A stretch of DNA of 64,000 nt from Mallotus nudiflorus (Eukaryota; Streptophyta; Magnoliopsida; Malpighiales; Euphorbiaceae), in NCBI GenBank assembly GCA_947683625.1, contig CANTUR010000067.1, forward strand, positions 218,501 to 282,500. The letters run 5' to 3'. The notes under the pieces were generated by a model, which was given only the letters and a program-made list of their open reading frames with translations, was not told where the DNA came from and made no database searches. A program made the position numbers and the translations under genes. Of this stretch, positions 35,793 to 48,119 are shown piece after piece (position 1 is the stretch's first letter; each line of letters opens with the position of its first letter).

Positions 35793-36911
35793 TTGGAACA
35801 ACTGAAGAAGGCTAAGGCAAATGTCAGCATTTGGGAATTACTGATACATTCAAGTAGCCAGAGAAGAGCTCTTGTCAAAGCTTTATCGAACATGAATATT
35901 GAAACAGTCGCTACTCCAGAGGCTATGGTAGCAAAGATTACAGAGAAGAAACATGGGCTGATAACATTCTTAGATGATGACTTGCCCCTAGAAGGAAGAA
36001 ATCATAACAAGGCATTATTTATCCCAACCGAGGTAAGGGGAAAGAGAACCAATTTTGCTATGGTCGATGATGGTTCTGCTATTAATATGTGTCCTTTGAA
36101 AATCTTGCCTAACTTAGGTTTGAAAGCTAAAGACTTAATAGATTCAAACCTCATAATTAGAGCCTATGATGACAACACTAGGAATGTGGAGGGAATATTC
36201 TAAGCTCTGGTTAAGACAGGACCTATCGAATCAACCATTAAGTTTACTATGTTGGACATTCCAATCACTTATGCCTTATTGTTGGGATGGCCATGGTTCC
36301 ATGCCTTAGGAGGGGTACCCTCATATGTACATCAAAAGATAAAATTCCCTTATGAAGGAGAAGTTATGAGCATAAAAGCTGGGACCAATGCTGCTGTGGC
36401 ATCCATATTGGATAAGCAAAAATAAGTGTGTGCACCCCCTAGTTTCCAGATTGTTGGGATATTTAATGGGACTGAAATGGATCCGAGAGTAGCAAAAATG
36501 ATGGAGAACATAAATTATCAGCTTGGACGAGGACTGGGGAAGAATAAACAAGGAAGTCTAGAACTCCTAAAATTCAAAACTCAAGATGACACAATAGGAT
36601 TGGGTTTTATAGGGGAAGCAAAGCCAAAAGGTAGAATGGCAAGGAAGAGAAGAGGAAGTTTTTTTTCAAAAGTTGGTCCTTTGAGTCAGAACTTCATCAA
36701 GTCAGGGGAAGGCAAATATTATCTAGGAGCCAAGGAATCAATTAGTGTTACTGGAGCAAAAGTTCCTGGGTTTAAGATTTTCAAAAAGCAGATTGTGGAG
36801 AATTTAATAAAGGACAACAAAGAGGAAGTGATGAAGCTAGCAGTTGAGAGGATGGGTAGTACTGCTATTAAAGAGTTGTTATGTCAACCACCTCAAGGAC
36901 AACCACTATGA
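35793..36911 (+). pseudogene. Aspartic protease joined to G-patch domain (two in-frame TAA)
   Basis: One reading frame runs from 35793 to 36911, interrupted only by TAA at 36201-36203 and 36423-36425. The protease active-site loop is FAMVDDGSAINMCPL (about 36050-36095) and its C-terminal strand is DIPITYALLLGWPWFH (about 36255-36302). A G-patch follows: INYQLGRGLGKNKQGSLELL (about 36511-36570), with the conserved Gly spacing; G-patch domains bind RNA or helicases. Protease plus G-patch without a following RT is the odd point: the usual partner frames are absent downstream. Confidence 0.8.
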
Positions 36912-39370
36912 GACTCAACATCGCTAGCATTTAGAATAGGAAATAAAATTTCTCATTGAATAAAATTTTAGTTTCTAGTGATCGATGATATAAATTCTGA
37001 CCATGCTTACTTATATAATGTACATCTTAATGGTACTGTGCATTATGATTGCATCTTTATGTTTGACATAAATTCAATTCAACTAGATTCCTTCAGCATG
37101 GGCACAAATGCAAATTCAAAGAACATACATATATCTCATGATGTAACTTCTGAAGATAGGAAATATGAGAAAAAAATTAAAAAATAAAAAAAAGAAAGAA
37201 CAAAGAGAGAATAAAAAAGAGAAAAAAGAACAGTAAGGTAAAAATTAGAGAGGAAAATTCATGACTTATTGATAATAGGAGTTATATCATGTAATGTAAT
37301 GAATGTTCTCATTTTTCCCCTAATGAATGATTAAAATTGAATTTTAAATTTTTGTTCAAACATCGCATATTAGTCTTTATCATACCGCATAAGTATCTGA
37401 ATGGAAAAACAATACATGATGAAAGCTAAATCAGAGCTATGAGATCACTATTTTAGTTACGTTTTATTTTTGCCACCTCTTTTGTAATTTTCCTTATAAT
37501 CCTAGCATCCCCTTATACCTTAAGAATTCAGGTGGCTCAGTAACTTGCTTTTCAATCCATACATTTTAACTGTCATCAATTATTGCATCAGCATCAAGCC
37601 TTATATTCTGCTCAAGAGTTTTTCAAAGTGCAAGTCCAGTTGATTTCATCATCCAGATTTCACGTTAATCAGTTCGCCCACTCCTATGCATCTTTAATAC
37701 ATGAGTGTGCAACTAATAGGGTTAGTAAGACAAAGGGCCAACAACAATAATGACCATATTGAGTCTCTTGTGCACATGAAGAAAGTGATTGCTAGGATAA
37801 ATTCAAAATGAAGCTGGGGGTAAATTGTAACTCCGGGACAAGTTAGGGGAAAAATGGTAAATACAACAGTAGAACTTCAAAGTTAGTGAAAATGATCTCA
37901 AGGCAGAAAGGAGTATACTACAAGCATACAGATATAATAGTTATCATACAACATAAGCAATAACAAAAAGAAAAGTTTAATAGTGCATCAGTCAATCATG
38001 AGCTCCAGTGTAAAGCCATGAACCCCACTCGCTGGCCTAGTTATTTATCCAATAAACTATATCAAAAGCTCAAACATCAGAAGTACCAACAATGAAGCAT
38101 CACGTGCTTGAACCTATAAGCTGTTGATGAGGCACCTTGTTCTCACACTCCAAGCTACGAACATAGCTTTGCTCCAAACAGAAGACCTATTAGGATCATG
38201 CATGTTATGCATAACATGCATACATTTATTGTGAAATACCTTCTTTGCATAATAAAGTCTTTGAGCCTAGTCAAGATTGTCCAAACACTTTGCTACTAAC
38301 ATTTAAGATTAGTGTTGTAAAAGTGCAGGAATGTAGTCAGAGTATTCATAGGTAAAGCATTTGAAGGAATGAAAATAAAAGGAGTGACATTACCAAGAAG
38401 CATCATCCTAGTGACCTTAAGAGGCTGGATAAGACTTTCAAGCTCCTCAAACTTAGTATCCATCTTTATAGTCTCATTGGGAGCATTATTTAGAATATCT
38501 CTCCACAACAGTTACACCATTGTAGGGTGTGAGATATGGTAATGAGAAGGTCCAACATGTCAGCAATACATGCGCTCGGCCCTAAAAAGGGAAGAATGCA
38601 CTCAAAACTTAAGACGAATGCACTTTGAAGACTTCTTTGATGGTGAAATAAAAACCTCTAACTCCCAAATCTTTTCTTTTATAGGAAAATTAAGAAGAGG
38701 AATGAGGCCCTTTACCAAAGCATCAATAGAATAGCAGAAAGAAAAATTCAGCCTAAAGCCATAACCTCAATGGCAGAATATCATGACCTTGTGATTCAAG
38801 ACATCATCACCACAATCAAAACGGGAGAATGCAGAAGAATAACATTGCATTTTGAAAAAATTTCTTCACTTACAAATAAACCATACTAACTTTTGGTATT
38901 TTGTGCATGGAAAATAAAAGAGAATGAAGAAGAGGAAAGGAATCGATACATCAATAAGAATGACTAGGATAGCAAATGCCAGTCACTCGTCAAAATCTTA
39001 CTATGTGTGACAAACAACCTTACAAATGGCAAAGGGAAGTAGTATAACTATTTATTTTGATTCTATAGTAAAGTACAAAGAAAATTTATAAAAATGAGAG
39101 TAAATTCATCCACTTCATGATATCATGTGCGAAAAACTTATCTCATGACCTTTGATTTTAGTGGCTTTCTTTTATTAGCCTCGCAGAATTCAGTTGTCTT
39201 ATTGATAGTTCTATACTGAGAGTTTTTAAAACTCTAATCAATCTAATGCTTACTTTACACCCAAACTAGGGGAAGAATATGTAAAGACAAAATCTATGGA
39301 CTTATAGTATAAATTGGTTGAATTTCAAAGTGTCATTTTAGTCTTTTGAATAATAAATGTGCATATAATC
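36912..39370. other. Long 3' non-coding part of the G-patch element
   Basis: No RT, RNase H or integrase motif was found on either strand. A short plus frame at 36978-37187 (MIDDINSDHAYLYNVHLNG) has no known domain. The minus strand carries the decayed frame listed separately. Confidence 0.6.
38296..38790 (-). pseudogene. Decayed antisense ORF in the G-patch element
   Basis: One minus-strand frame can be read from about 38790 to 38296 through four stops, with segments such as DALVKGLIPLLNFPIKEKIW and DTKFEELESLIQPLKVTRMM. It lies antisense after the protease region, as antisense ORFs do in Tat-lineage elements. No domain is named; coding character is inferred only from continuity between stops. 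Confidence 0.4.
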
Positions 39371-39700
39371 TACTATAATGCTCAGAAATGAGTACGAGTA
39401 CAAATCCCTCAACAGTGTCCACGCTAAGTAATACAAGAAAGGGGGAACACTAAGAGGAGAATCAGAATAAGAGCAAGCATAATGTACTCCAATGCCCAGA
39501 AATGAGCAAGAGTATCAATGTGAACCTCTGGCGGTATCCACGCTGAGTAATATAAGAAAGGTGGGGAAACACTAAAAGACGACCCTTGTTAAAAACAACT
39601 TGCTCTATTTACTCCAATGCTCTGTAAGAGCATGAGTATCCAAAGGACCTTTCTAACAGTATTCATGCTGAGTAATATGAGAAAGGTGGGGGAATACTTG
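39371..39700. repeat. Tandem array 1 in the G-patch element (3 copies, about 113-126 bp)
   Basis: Copies start near 39371, 39484 and 39610. Each contains TACTCCAATGCYCAG, then a GAGTAT block, then CACGCTGAGTAATATAAGAA and AGGTGGGG(G)AA. 3'-region tandem arrays are a known feature of Tat-lineage elements. Confidence 0.85.
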
Positions 39701-40241
39701 GATAAGGAAGAAAAACATAAAAATAATTCAAAGACTATTTTGATACTCCGAATTCAATCTTTTTTATGCTCAATTTCCATATGTTTTGTTTAGCAAATTC
39801 TCCTTAAAATTAGGTGTGGAAGTAAGCTCTTCACTTGGTAAATGCTATACTCTCAGCATAAGGTGGTTAACTATGCCTCTGACCTTTGTAAATGGCAAAT
39901 AAATGATAGTCGTGAAAATAAAAATAGTAAGATTCATTAAGTACATGCTATCTCAAATCAAAGGATGATTTTTCTCATAAATTTTGAACATTATAATATA
40001 CTTTTATACATTATCATTGTTGAAACTAACTTCAACAAGTCTGCAGGAATTGTAAATCTAGAAGGAAGTGCATCCAACTTGTAGAGTTGGTTAACACAGT
40101 AGAATTAAATTTAGTCAACAGAGAAATTCTAATCAGTTAACACAGTAAAATTCAAAGTCAATCAGCAAAAATACTAATCAGTCAACACACAGAATTCAAA
40201 GCATTCGACTCAAATAACCAAAGATAAAAATTAATAAATAG

Positions 40242-40470
40242 TTATGGACTGTAGCATCATTAAAGGTGAGCAATGAAAGGGTTGCAGTCAATTTGCAAGA
40301 AATTATGGATTGTAGCTAATCGCGAGCAGTTATGGACTGCAACATCATCAGTGAGCAATGAAAGGGTTGTAGCTAATCACGAGCAGTTATGGACTACAAC
40401 ATCATTAATGAGCAACTGAAGGGTTGCAGCTAATTGCGAGCAATTATGGATTGTAGCATAATCGCATAGA
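40242..40470. repeat. Tandem array 2 in the G-patch element (about 57-bp units)
   Basis: Units begin TATGGACTGYARCATCAT at 40242, 40331, 40388 and 40445 (a variant at 40303). They contain GAGCAATGAAAGGGTTG and TAATCGCGAGCAGT. The spacing of 57 bp is exact for the central copies. Confidence 0.85.
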
Positions 40471-40605
40471 TCAATTAACACTATGCGACTAAATATAGTG
40501 TATTTCAATTTAGGCTATATGACCGGGTATAGTTGACTTTGTACGACCAAGTACAATGCACTTCCTTCATTATAATCATTATAACATGTATTTTAAATTC
40601 ATCAT

Positions 40606-41275
40606 TGCTGGATGTTCCACAGGAACAACGACAGATTTTTAAATCATATCATCGTTAGACATCCCACAGGGAATATAACGAGATTCATTGTTGCTAAACG
40701 TACCACAAGGAATATAGTAAGCTTCATTGTATATAATTCGTTAGACGTCCCATAGGGAATATAACAAATCTCATCACCATTAGATGTTCCATAGGGAATA
40801 TAGTATACATCGTTAGACGTCCCATAGGGAATATAATGAAATCTCATCATCACTAGACATCCCACAGGGAATATAGTATACATCGTTAGACGTCCCATAG
40901 GGAATATAATGAAATCTCATCATCATTAGATGTCCCATAGGGAATATAGTGTGCATCGTTAGACGTCCCATATGGAATATAACCAAATTCATCATTTCTA
41001 GACATTCCACATGAACTATAGCAAGTTTTCAATTTATCATCACTAGATGTCCCGCAGGGAATATAACAAAATCTCATCATCACTAAATGTCCCACAGGGA
41101 ATATAGTGTACATCGTTAGACATCCCACAGGGAATATAACAAAATTCATCATTGCTAGATGTTCCACAGGAACTATAGCAAGTTTTCAATTTATCGTCGC
41201 TAAATGTCCCATAGGGAATATAGTGAAACTCATTTGCACAAAGTCCACTAGATGTTCTGTAGGAAATATAGTGAG
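40606..41275. repeat. Tandem array 3: about 17 copies of a 20-bp core with variable spacers
   Basis: The core TAGACGTCCCATAGGGAATA (variants CATCCCACAGGG, TGTTCCATAGGG) recurs about every 24-66 bp. On the minus strand the array is open in three frames and encodes repeats of the type YIPYGTSND. It lies directly before the purine tract and 3' LTR. Confidence 0.88.
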
Positions 41276-41410
41276 ACTTTTCAAACATTACACCTTGCTC
41301 AATAATTTAAGCATCAATCTATCATTTAGGATATAATCAAGTGTCCTAATTTCTTTCTTTTCAAATTGTGTGCTTCTATTGCTTTATCGCAATTTGTCAA
41401 GAAAATAGTG

Positions 41411-41425
41411 ACAAAGGGGGGCAAC
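41411..41425 (+). other. Polypurine tract of the G-patch element
   Basis: ACAAAGGGGGGCAAC immediately precedes TGTAAGCACC, the LTR start, which is the expected place for plus-strand priming. Confidence 0.75.
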
Positions 41426-43423
41426 TGTAAGCACCTAATTTCGGGATGCAATTGTGCACAATTGCGACGTAAGCCCCTATGATGAAATTTATTTAAAAAT
41501 TGAACCTGATTGTCAATTTTATGGACTTTAGGGACTAAATTGCAATATTTTTTAGGATTTAATTACAAGGAAATCATTTTTAGGGGTTTTTTGGTAATTA
41601 AAATTTTTTATAATTATTATTATCAGTAAAATTTTTTGACGTGTTCAAAATGCGTAAGGAGCTTTCAAAATCAAATTTTGTTATCGATCTGTTTTAAAGA
41701 GATAGTCCATTCCTGTAATTGAGGAAGTTAGTACGCAAGCAGACTTTGCTTTAAAAAGCAAAGAGTCTGTGTGCATGTAGAGATGAACAAAAAGGGGATA
41801 AAAAAACTAGAGAGAAAAAACCCTAAACGGCAAGAGAAGACCAGAGAGAACAACGTAAAAAAAAAAATTGACTACGCAAAAAAAAAGCTCTAAAATCCAG
41901 ACGCTACTAAGAATGCCCCATACACCATAAACTTTGATTTCTTTTGTTCTTTCAAAGCCTTAGTTTTCTTGATATGGTTCATTTTAATGAAGGCGATTCG
42001 TTGTTCTTTTTAGTTCTAGTCTAGAATCAATAACAATTCAATTTTAGCGGTGAAAATCCTAGTTTAAAGGGATAAAACAAGCATTTGCACAACACTCCAT
42101 TTTCTCTTTCCCTTCTCTCTTTTATTTCATAATCTTTTTTATTGATATTTTGTTATTTGATTCAGTTTTATTAGTCTTTTTGTTTATGTGTTTTTTTTTT
42201 ATTTTGATGTCCGAATGTGGATTGAAGAGGATGCTGCCTAGGTTTAGACGAATAGAAGGTTCATGGAATGCCATGAAAGAACCTGTATTGTTTTCCAGTA
42301 GAACTTAGGATTTTCATCTTTATTTTCCATTTTGGTATCCTGTGTAGTTATTTTAATTCATGGGTGTATAATTGATTGATTTTAATTTCTGTACGTAGTA
42401 TGTAATAGCCCAAGCAGTGGGAATAATGAAAGATTTATTTTTTTTTGTGTTTAAAATCAATTAGTAATTAGGTTCAATTAGGTAAAAATCAATTAAAATC
42501 GATGGTGGTAGTAGCTTAATTTAGGGTTTGCATGTAATTGATTTAGGGTTTCTAGAAAATCACTAAAATGTTTATTTGATCATTTTTTATGTTTTATTTG
42601 TTTTAGGTTGTGTTTTTGGGTTTTTATATTATTTTGGGCCCCAAGCCCACGCTTAGGTCTAACTCACTTTAAATAAGCTTAAAAATGGTTTAGGACTTTA
42701 AATAATTAAAATAAATTTAAGCCCATTAGGTTAATTAGATTTTAGGCCTACTTAATTAAAACTTGTTTAGACTTAGCTTAGCCTACTTAATTTCATTTAT
42801 TTTAAAATAAATAGACCTAAGCCCACTTCTCATTTTAAATAAACCAAGTTAGACTTAGGCCCACTAATTTAACTTTCCTTTAAAATTGAATAGACTTAAG
42901 CCCATTCCTTAAACAAACTAAAATAAATAGATCTAGGCTCACTAATTAACAAAAAATGTAGGCTCACCTTTAGTACATTTCTCACTTGTAAATAAAATGT
43001 AAATCTAGCTAACTTTTTAATAAAATTAACATAGTTTAGACTTAGGGACAATGCAATCTTGAGTGCATTTTTTATGTGTAATTTTATTAACTAGATGCCT
43101 AGCGTTAGATGGATGTCAAATAGGGTTTAAATAAAATTGCATGTAATTAGAGGATGAAATAATCATTTATAAAATTATTCTAAATGAACACGAGGCTAAG
43201 AGAAGTTAGTATTATGTTCCCAGAATCTCCTGGTTATGGTGCTAACTTTCTTTTAGAGAATCGAGTACCACTAATTGAATTGTCCCAGTTATTACCCTAG
43301 GTGGTGACTCCTCTTCTCTACACTATGACTTTGTGGCATAGTAGTGTGTTCCCTAAGGCCCTGAGCCTAAATAGTGTCACGGTTGCTAAAATCTTGGATG
43401 CGTGCTAAACTCTGCCTTCTATA
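41426..43423 (+). repeat. 3' LTR of the G-patch element
   Basis: 1,998 bp, from TGTAAGCACCTAATTTCGGG to TGCCTTCTATA. Collinear with the 5' LTR from 41590 on, but it has no palindromic 20-bp array at the corresponding place (about 41570-41610). Its right flank is Tat-2 sequence inside the RT connection, so the element was inserted into Tat-2. Confidence 0.88.
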
Positions 43424-43429
43424 GGGCAT

Positions 43430-44560
43430 TTCATCTCCTGCTTGGCCAAGTGGTGCCAACCACTATTCCGAGCTTTAAAAAATTCCATGAAAATTGTTTG
43501 GACTGAAGACTGCCAGGCAGCTTTTAAAGATATTGTATCCTCACCAACTTTGCTCAGCAGGCTGGTCCCAGAGGAAACGTTGTACTTATACCTCTTTATG
43601 GGCCAAGAATGCATAGCTTCGGTACTAGTGAGGAGCAAGAGAGCCAACAAAGCCCAGTATACTATGTCAGTAAAATATTCTGAAGATCTGAGATTTGGTA
43701 CCCAATGCTAGATAAACTGGCCATGGTCATCGTCCATGTATCTTAGAAGCTTAAACACTACTTCCAAGCTCATCCCATTGTTGTAAGATCCAACTTCCCC
43801 TTGTAAAAAATATTACAAAGACTTGAGACTTTGGGCAGATTGGTCTAATGATCTGTATTACTTGGAGAATTTGACATCAGCTGTGAGTCCCAGCAACAGG
43901 TGAAGGCTCAAGCATTGGAAAATTTTGTTCAAGAGATGACACCAAAAGATCTCCTACTACTAGAGCACCAGAACAGAAGCTCTATGTTGATGAGGCATCC
44001 TCCACTCAAGGATTCGATGTTAGGATCATCCTTAAAGGAACGCATAAAGTTTTTATCAGATATGCAATTTGGATAGAGTATTTCGCAACCAATAATGCTA
44101 CGGAGTATGAGGCGCTCATTACAGGATTAAAGTTAGCTGCTGAAGTCAAAGCCGAGCATCTCAAGATACACTCAGATTCTTAATTGGTAATAAATCAGGT
44201 CTAAGGGACATTCCAAATTAAGGATTTGAGCATCGCTAGATACATTGGGAAAGTCATGCAACTCCTGAAGAAGATCGAGCAAGACGGGGGACAGTGGGAA
44301 ATAATTCAGATACCTCAAAATGAAAACTTGAAAACCAATATGTTGGCCAAGTCAATAGCTGAAGACAATCAAGCATTCAGAGACATGAAGCTCACCATAG
44401 CATTGATAAGACCCAACACCGAAGATCCAGACATCTTGGAGATACAAGAAAGCCCAGAGTGGATGAAGTCGATAATCCAATATCTTATAAATAGGACACT
44501 TCTAAAAGATAAATTGAAAGCTAGGAAACCAAAGATGAAGGTAGCCTACTACTCTATACT
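43430..44560 (+). pseudogene. Tat-2 RT connection and RNase H (broken)
   Basis: ETLYLYLFMGQECIASVLV, then after frameshifts the RNase H blocks LYVDEASSTQGFDV (about 43980), EYEALITGLKLAAEVKAEHL (about 44105-44165) and IIQIPQNENLKTNMLAKSIA (about 44301-44360). The last block has Asn/Thr changes at the acidic site. Stops and indels interrupt the frame throughout. Confidence 0.78.
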
Positions 44561-45690
44561 TCACTGAGAACTCTATAGAAGATCCCTCTCACAACCATGG
44601 TCTAAATGTATATCCCCAGAGGAAGGGAACTACATACTTAGGGAAATCCACGAAGGCATTTATAGAGTGCACGAATCATATTACACATTAACCAGGAAAG
44701 CACTACTACAAGGATACTATTAGCCCACCATGTCCAGGGATGCTCATAAGCTTACTCAGGAATGCCAAAAGTGTCAGTAGTTCACCCATCTAAATCACAA
44801 GCCCTCCAAGCCTCAACATCCGATTGGCAACCCCTGACCCTTTGTAGTATGGGGAATGGACATCCTAGGTCCCTTCCCGACCTCCACATCACAAAATAAA
44901 TTCTTGATTATGGCCATAGACCATTTCACTAAGTGGGTAGAAGTGGAAGCTATACCGACCATCACAGAAGCCCAGATTCAACACCTCTTCTAAAGAGAAA
45001 TCATCTGTAGGTTAGAAATACCACACACCCTGATCATAAATAATGAGAAATAGTTTAATAATGAGAAGTTTATAAGCTTTTGCTCTGACCTTGGAATAAA
45101 GCTTCATTTCACCTTAGTAGCCCACCCGCAGACAAATGGGCAAACAGAAGTCATCAACAGGATTATTATGCAAGGATTGAAGAAGAGGCTCAATGAAAAG
45201 AAAAGAAATTGGGTCAAAGAACTCAATAATGTTATCTGGGCTTACAGGACCACACCCAAATCATCCATAGAAGAAATACTATTTAGGCTAACCTATGGTA
45301 TGGACATAGTGATACTAGTAGAAATTGGATCACCAAGTTACCAGATCAGCAGAGAGTTAGATCAAGACATTAACAATATTGACACTCGAATAAGCTTAGA
45401 TCTACTAGAAGAAAGAAAAGAATGGGCATCTGTCATCGTAGAGGCACACAAGAGGAAGATAGCACAATATCATCTCCAGTATATCCACCCAAGACAGTAC
45501 AAGATAGGAGACTGGGTGCTCAAAAGGGCAGACATCGGCAAGGGCAAGGAAGGTACAAGAAAACTTGGACCCAATTAGGAAGGCCCTCATTAGATTATAG
45601 AACAAACACCTAAAAGGGCATACAAAATAATAGATGGACAAGGCAAGGAACTACAACGATACTGGAACTTAGACTGTCTTCAAAAATATT
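44560..45690 (+). pseudogene. Tat-2 integrase (broken)
   Basis: Zinc-finger part HEGIYRVHESYYTLTRKALL then CQKCQ and a TAG. Core MDILGPFPTSTS (about 44855), second acidic site replaced (LIINNEK near 45030-45055), Glu block PQTNGQTEVINRI (about 45127-45165), then the frame 45168-45578 ending in DWVLKRADIGKGKEG. Both Tat copies carry Asn at the second Asp position. Confidence 0.8.
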
Positions 45691-45959
45691 ACCAATAGAT
45701 GTGTTTGAAACACCATTCAATAAAGTATTTTCATTCATTGAAGGGAAAATTATATTACAAAAGTCAATTACAAAAGTAAAAAAAAAGAGACGAAATTTCT
45801 AGTCTACTAATTGAACATTTAACAAATCAGACTCGGAGATAGGAGGGGAAGCAGCATTAATAGCACTGATAGACGTGGGAAGCTTAAAAGATGACCCTTC
45901 AACCAATTTAGAACATTTCCCACTTAAAGGGAAGAGGCCTTGTTCTAGGCATCCACCTC

Positions 45960-47662
45960 AGAAGTGATCCTAGCCAGGTCAGTCGGCATTATCTTATTCA
46001 AGTCAGTCAAGTCCAGATCCAGATTTTGGGAAAGAATGACTCTCTTGCACTCGGACTTGTATGCCTTGAGAAACCCCCGACCATATTCTGATAGGATCTC
46101 TTGTCATTTTCTCAGGGTTTCTTGGCCTCGCTCAGCTTCCTCTCTAGATCGATAATCTAGGAGTCTTAGTCCTCAATCCTCCTCGCTAATTGAGCTTGAT
46201 TGTGCTTTAGCTTGACCACCTTCTTCTGGCTCGCCTCTGCTTTATACTTAGCCTCTATATATTTGGTCTAGTAAAGTTTTATCACTGCCTTCATGTTGTC
46301 TAACTTCTTTTTAAATTTGATCACTATGGTCCCAACCTCCGTCTCTTTTAGTCTATATTGGCTCTTCAAGAAGAAATATTCATCCTTCTCCAACAACAAT
46401 GCCTGAGTCATTTGAGGAAAGAAAACTTGTGTCATTACCTTAAATCCTAAAACATAAAAGATTAAATAATGTTGCAAACTTACTTTTAGTGAATGCCTAA
46501 TCATGGATCTAAACAACTCCTCATAACCTTCCTCCATCCACCACTGCATATCAACCAGCAGTTTTAAAGACTCAGCTTTCTGATCTCTAAATTGGGCGTT
46601 TAAGACACTTGGTGATTTCATATTGTTTAGAATCCAAGTCCTCATGTCTGGACACCTAAAGAGCCTTAGACGCTGGGCAAATATCTCCTCTTCCAGCTCC
46701 TTAGCATTAGAGTCTCTGTTTATAAGATGCCTTTTTTACCTTTCGCCTTTCTCAGTCTAAAAAGACCCAGCTATAGATTTCTCCTTCAGACTGATGACAA
46801 CCTCATTAGGAATTATGGACGCTACAGGTTTAGGCAATGGAGAAGAGACCGAAGCTTTTTCTTGCATCTCTAGCTCAGCAACTACAACCCAAATCTAGTC
46901 CACAAATGCAAAAAATTTCAGCCATTTACAAATAAAAAGATGAAAATAGAAGTTAGAGAGATACCTTTCTATGATGAAAATATACCGATTAATTGTACAT
47001 GATCTGGGCAGACTTTCCATAGGTATCTTCTTAATACATCTTTGGTTGATCGAGCATCAGCCAGACCATTGAGATGAAGTCTCAAAACCATCTCAATACC
47101 ATGGTCGGACAACTTTAGAGGCCACTTCATCCTATGGCACTCGTCAGACCACATTTGTTGGACATCTATGAAGTCTGAGTGGTGCTCAACAATAAAAAAT
47201 TTATGCCTTCACTTCTTATGAAGGTCCGAAAGCTTCACAAAAAGGCTGTGGTTAAGGATGGCCAATAATGAGAACATTAGCTCCCCTTTCTTCTTAGTTA
47301 GAATATATAAGTATCTTAGGATGTCTAAGTTTGGCTCCCTACCCTCCTTGTGCATCAACTGTATAAACCTAGTCAGAATCTAGTAACTATTGGGATGGAG
47401 CTGATCGAGTGCTATGTTATACCTATTCAAGAATGTTTTTACAAAGGGATCCAAAGGGAACTTCAAACCCCCCCTCTAGTTGGTCAAAATACATAACTAA
47501 CCTATTGAAGCCTAACATGGGAGTATGGGCTCTAAATTTCCTATCGACGATATACAGGGTAAAATCAGTGGGAATACTAAAATGCCTCTGATACCACCTT
47601 AACAACTCCTCATCTATTCTAGAAATGAACATATCAGAGCTAACTTGTTCCCTCGATGCCAT
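45960..47662 (-). pseudogene. Tat-2 antisense ORF (putative plant transposon-type protein, broken)
   Basis: Minus strand from an ATG at 47662: MASREQVSSDMFISRIDEEL, then PMLGFNRLVMYFDQLEGGFEVPF. After frameshifts comes MWSDECHRMKWPLKL (about 47154) and finally a coiled-coil region (46645-46060) matching the antisense frame of Tat-1. The N-terminal part resembles the 'putative gypsy-type transposon' domain found in antisense ORFs of Tat-lineage elements. Its role is unknown. Several stops and frameshifts make this copy inactive. Confidence 0.62.
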
Positions 47663-48119
47663 GGATTTATCTAATAAGCAAAAAAAAAAAAAAGAGCAAT
47701 GTAGGAAGAAAGAAAAGTATCACCTGATTACAAAATGTAAGGGTTGTTGCAGGAAAAGCTTGATGACAGAAGCAAAAGGAAGCAAAGAAGATTGAAGAAG
47801 CCAATAAGATAACAAGAAGCAAAAATGCAACACATCAAAGAATTAGAGATACTTATAGGACAATAGAAGGCTTTGGAAAAGACTATTAACTATCCTCATA
47901 AATACTTCAATCTCTCCCACATCATTAAGGGCAGTCTGGAAAATAGAAAAACCCATTAATCGAGCGGTCATCATTATGGCAGCAGAAATATCTCATCTTC
48001 TAACACATGAACAGAGGCGATGGTTATGCAATTCAAATTTTAAAAAAGGGACATAAAAAAGACATATCAGATGTACATCCCAAGCGCACCACTGACAATT
48101 GTCCCTTCATAGCCAGCAT

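Larger units (their letters stand above)
30591..43423 (+). mobile_element. G-patch gypsy element: large, non-autonomous (gag-protease-G-patch, no RT)
   Basis: Two related LTRs (30591-32615, lacking about 200 bp of its start, and 41426-43423) enclose 8.8 kb. The internal part has a PBS, a gag, an aspartic protease joined to a G-patch domain (to 36911), and then 4.5 kb without RT or integrase motifs but with three tandem-repeat arrays and a decayed antisense ORF. A purine tract, ACAAAGGGGGGCAAC, precedes the 3' LTR. The gag/protease/G-patch layout resembles Ogre-like gypsy elements; that assignment is inference. Its right flank is Tat-2. Confidence 0.82.

Noticed and set aside
40644..41288. Minus-strand frames with IPYGTSND repeats as a real protein gene
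   Set aside because: They follow directly from a stop-free 20-bp repeat core; three frames are open at once and there are no gene signals. Kept only as an observation.
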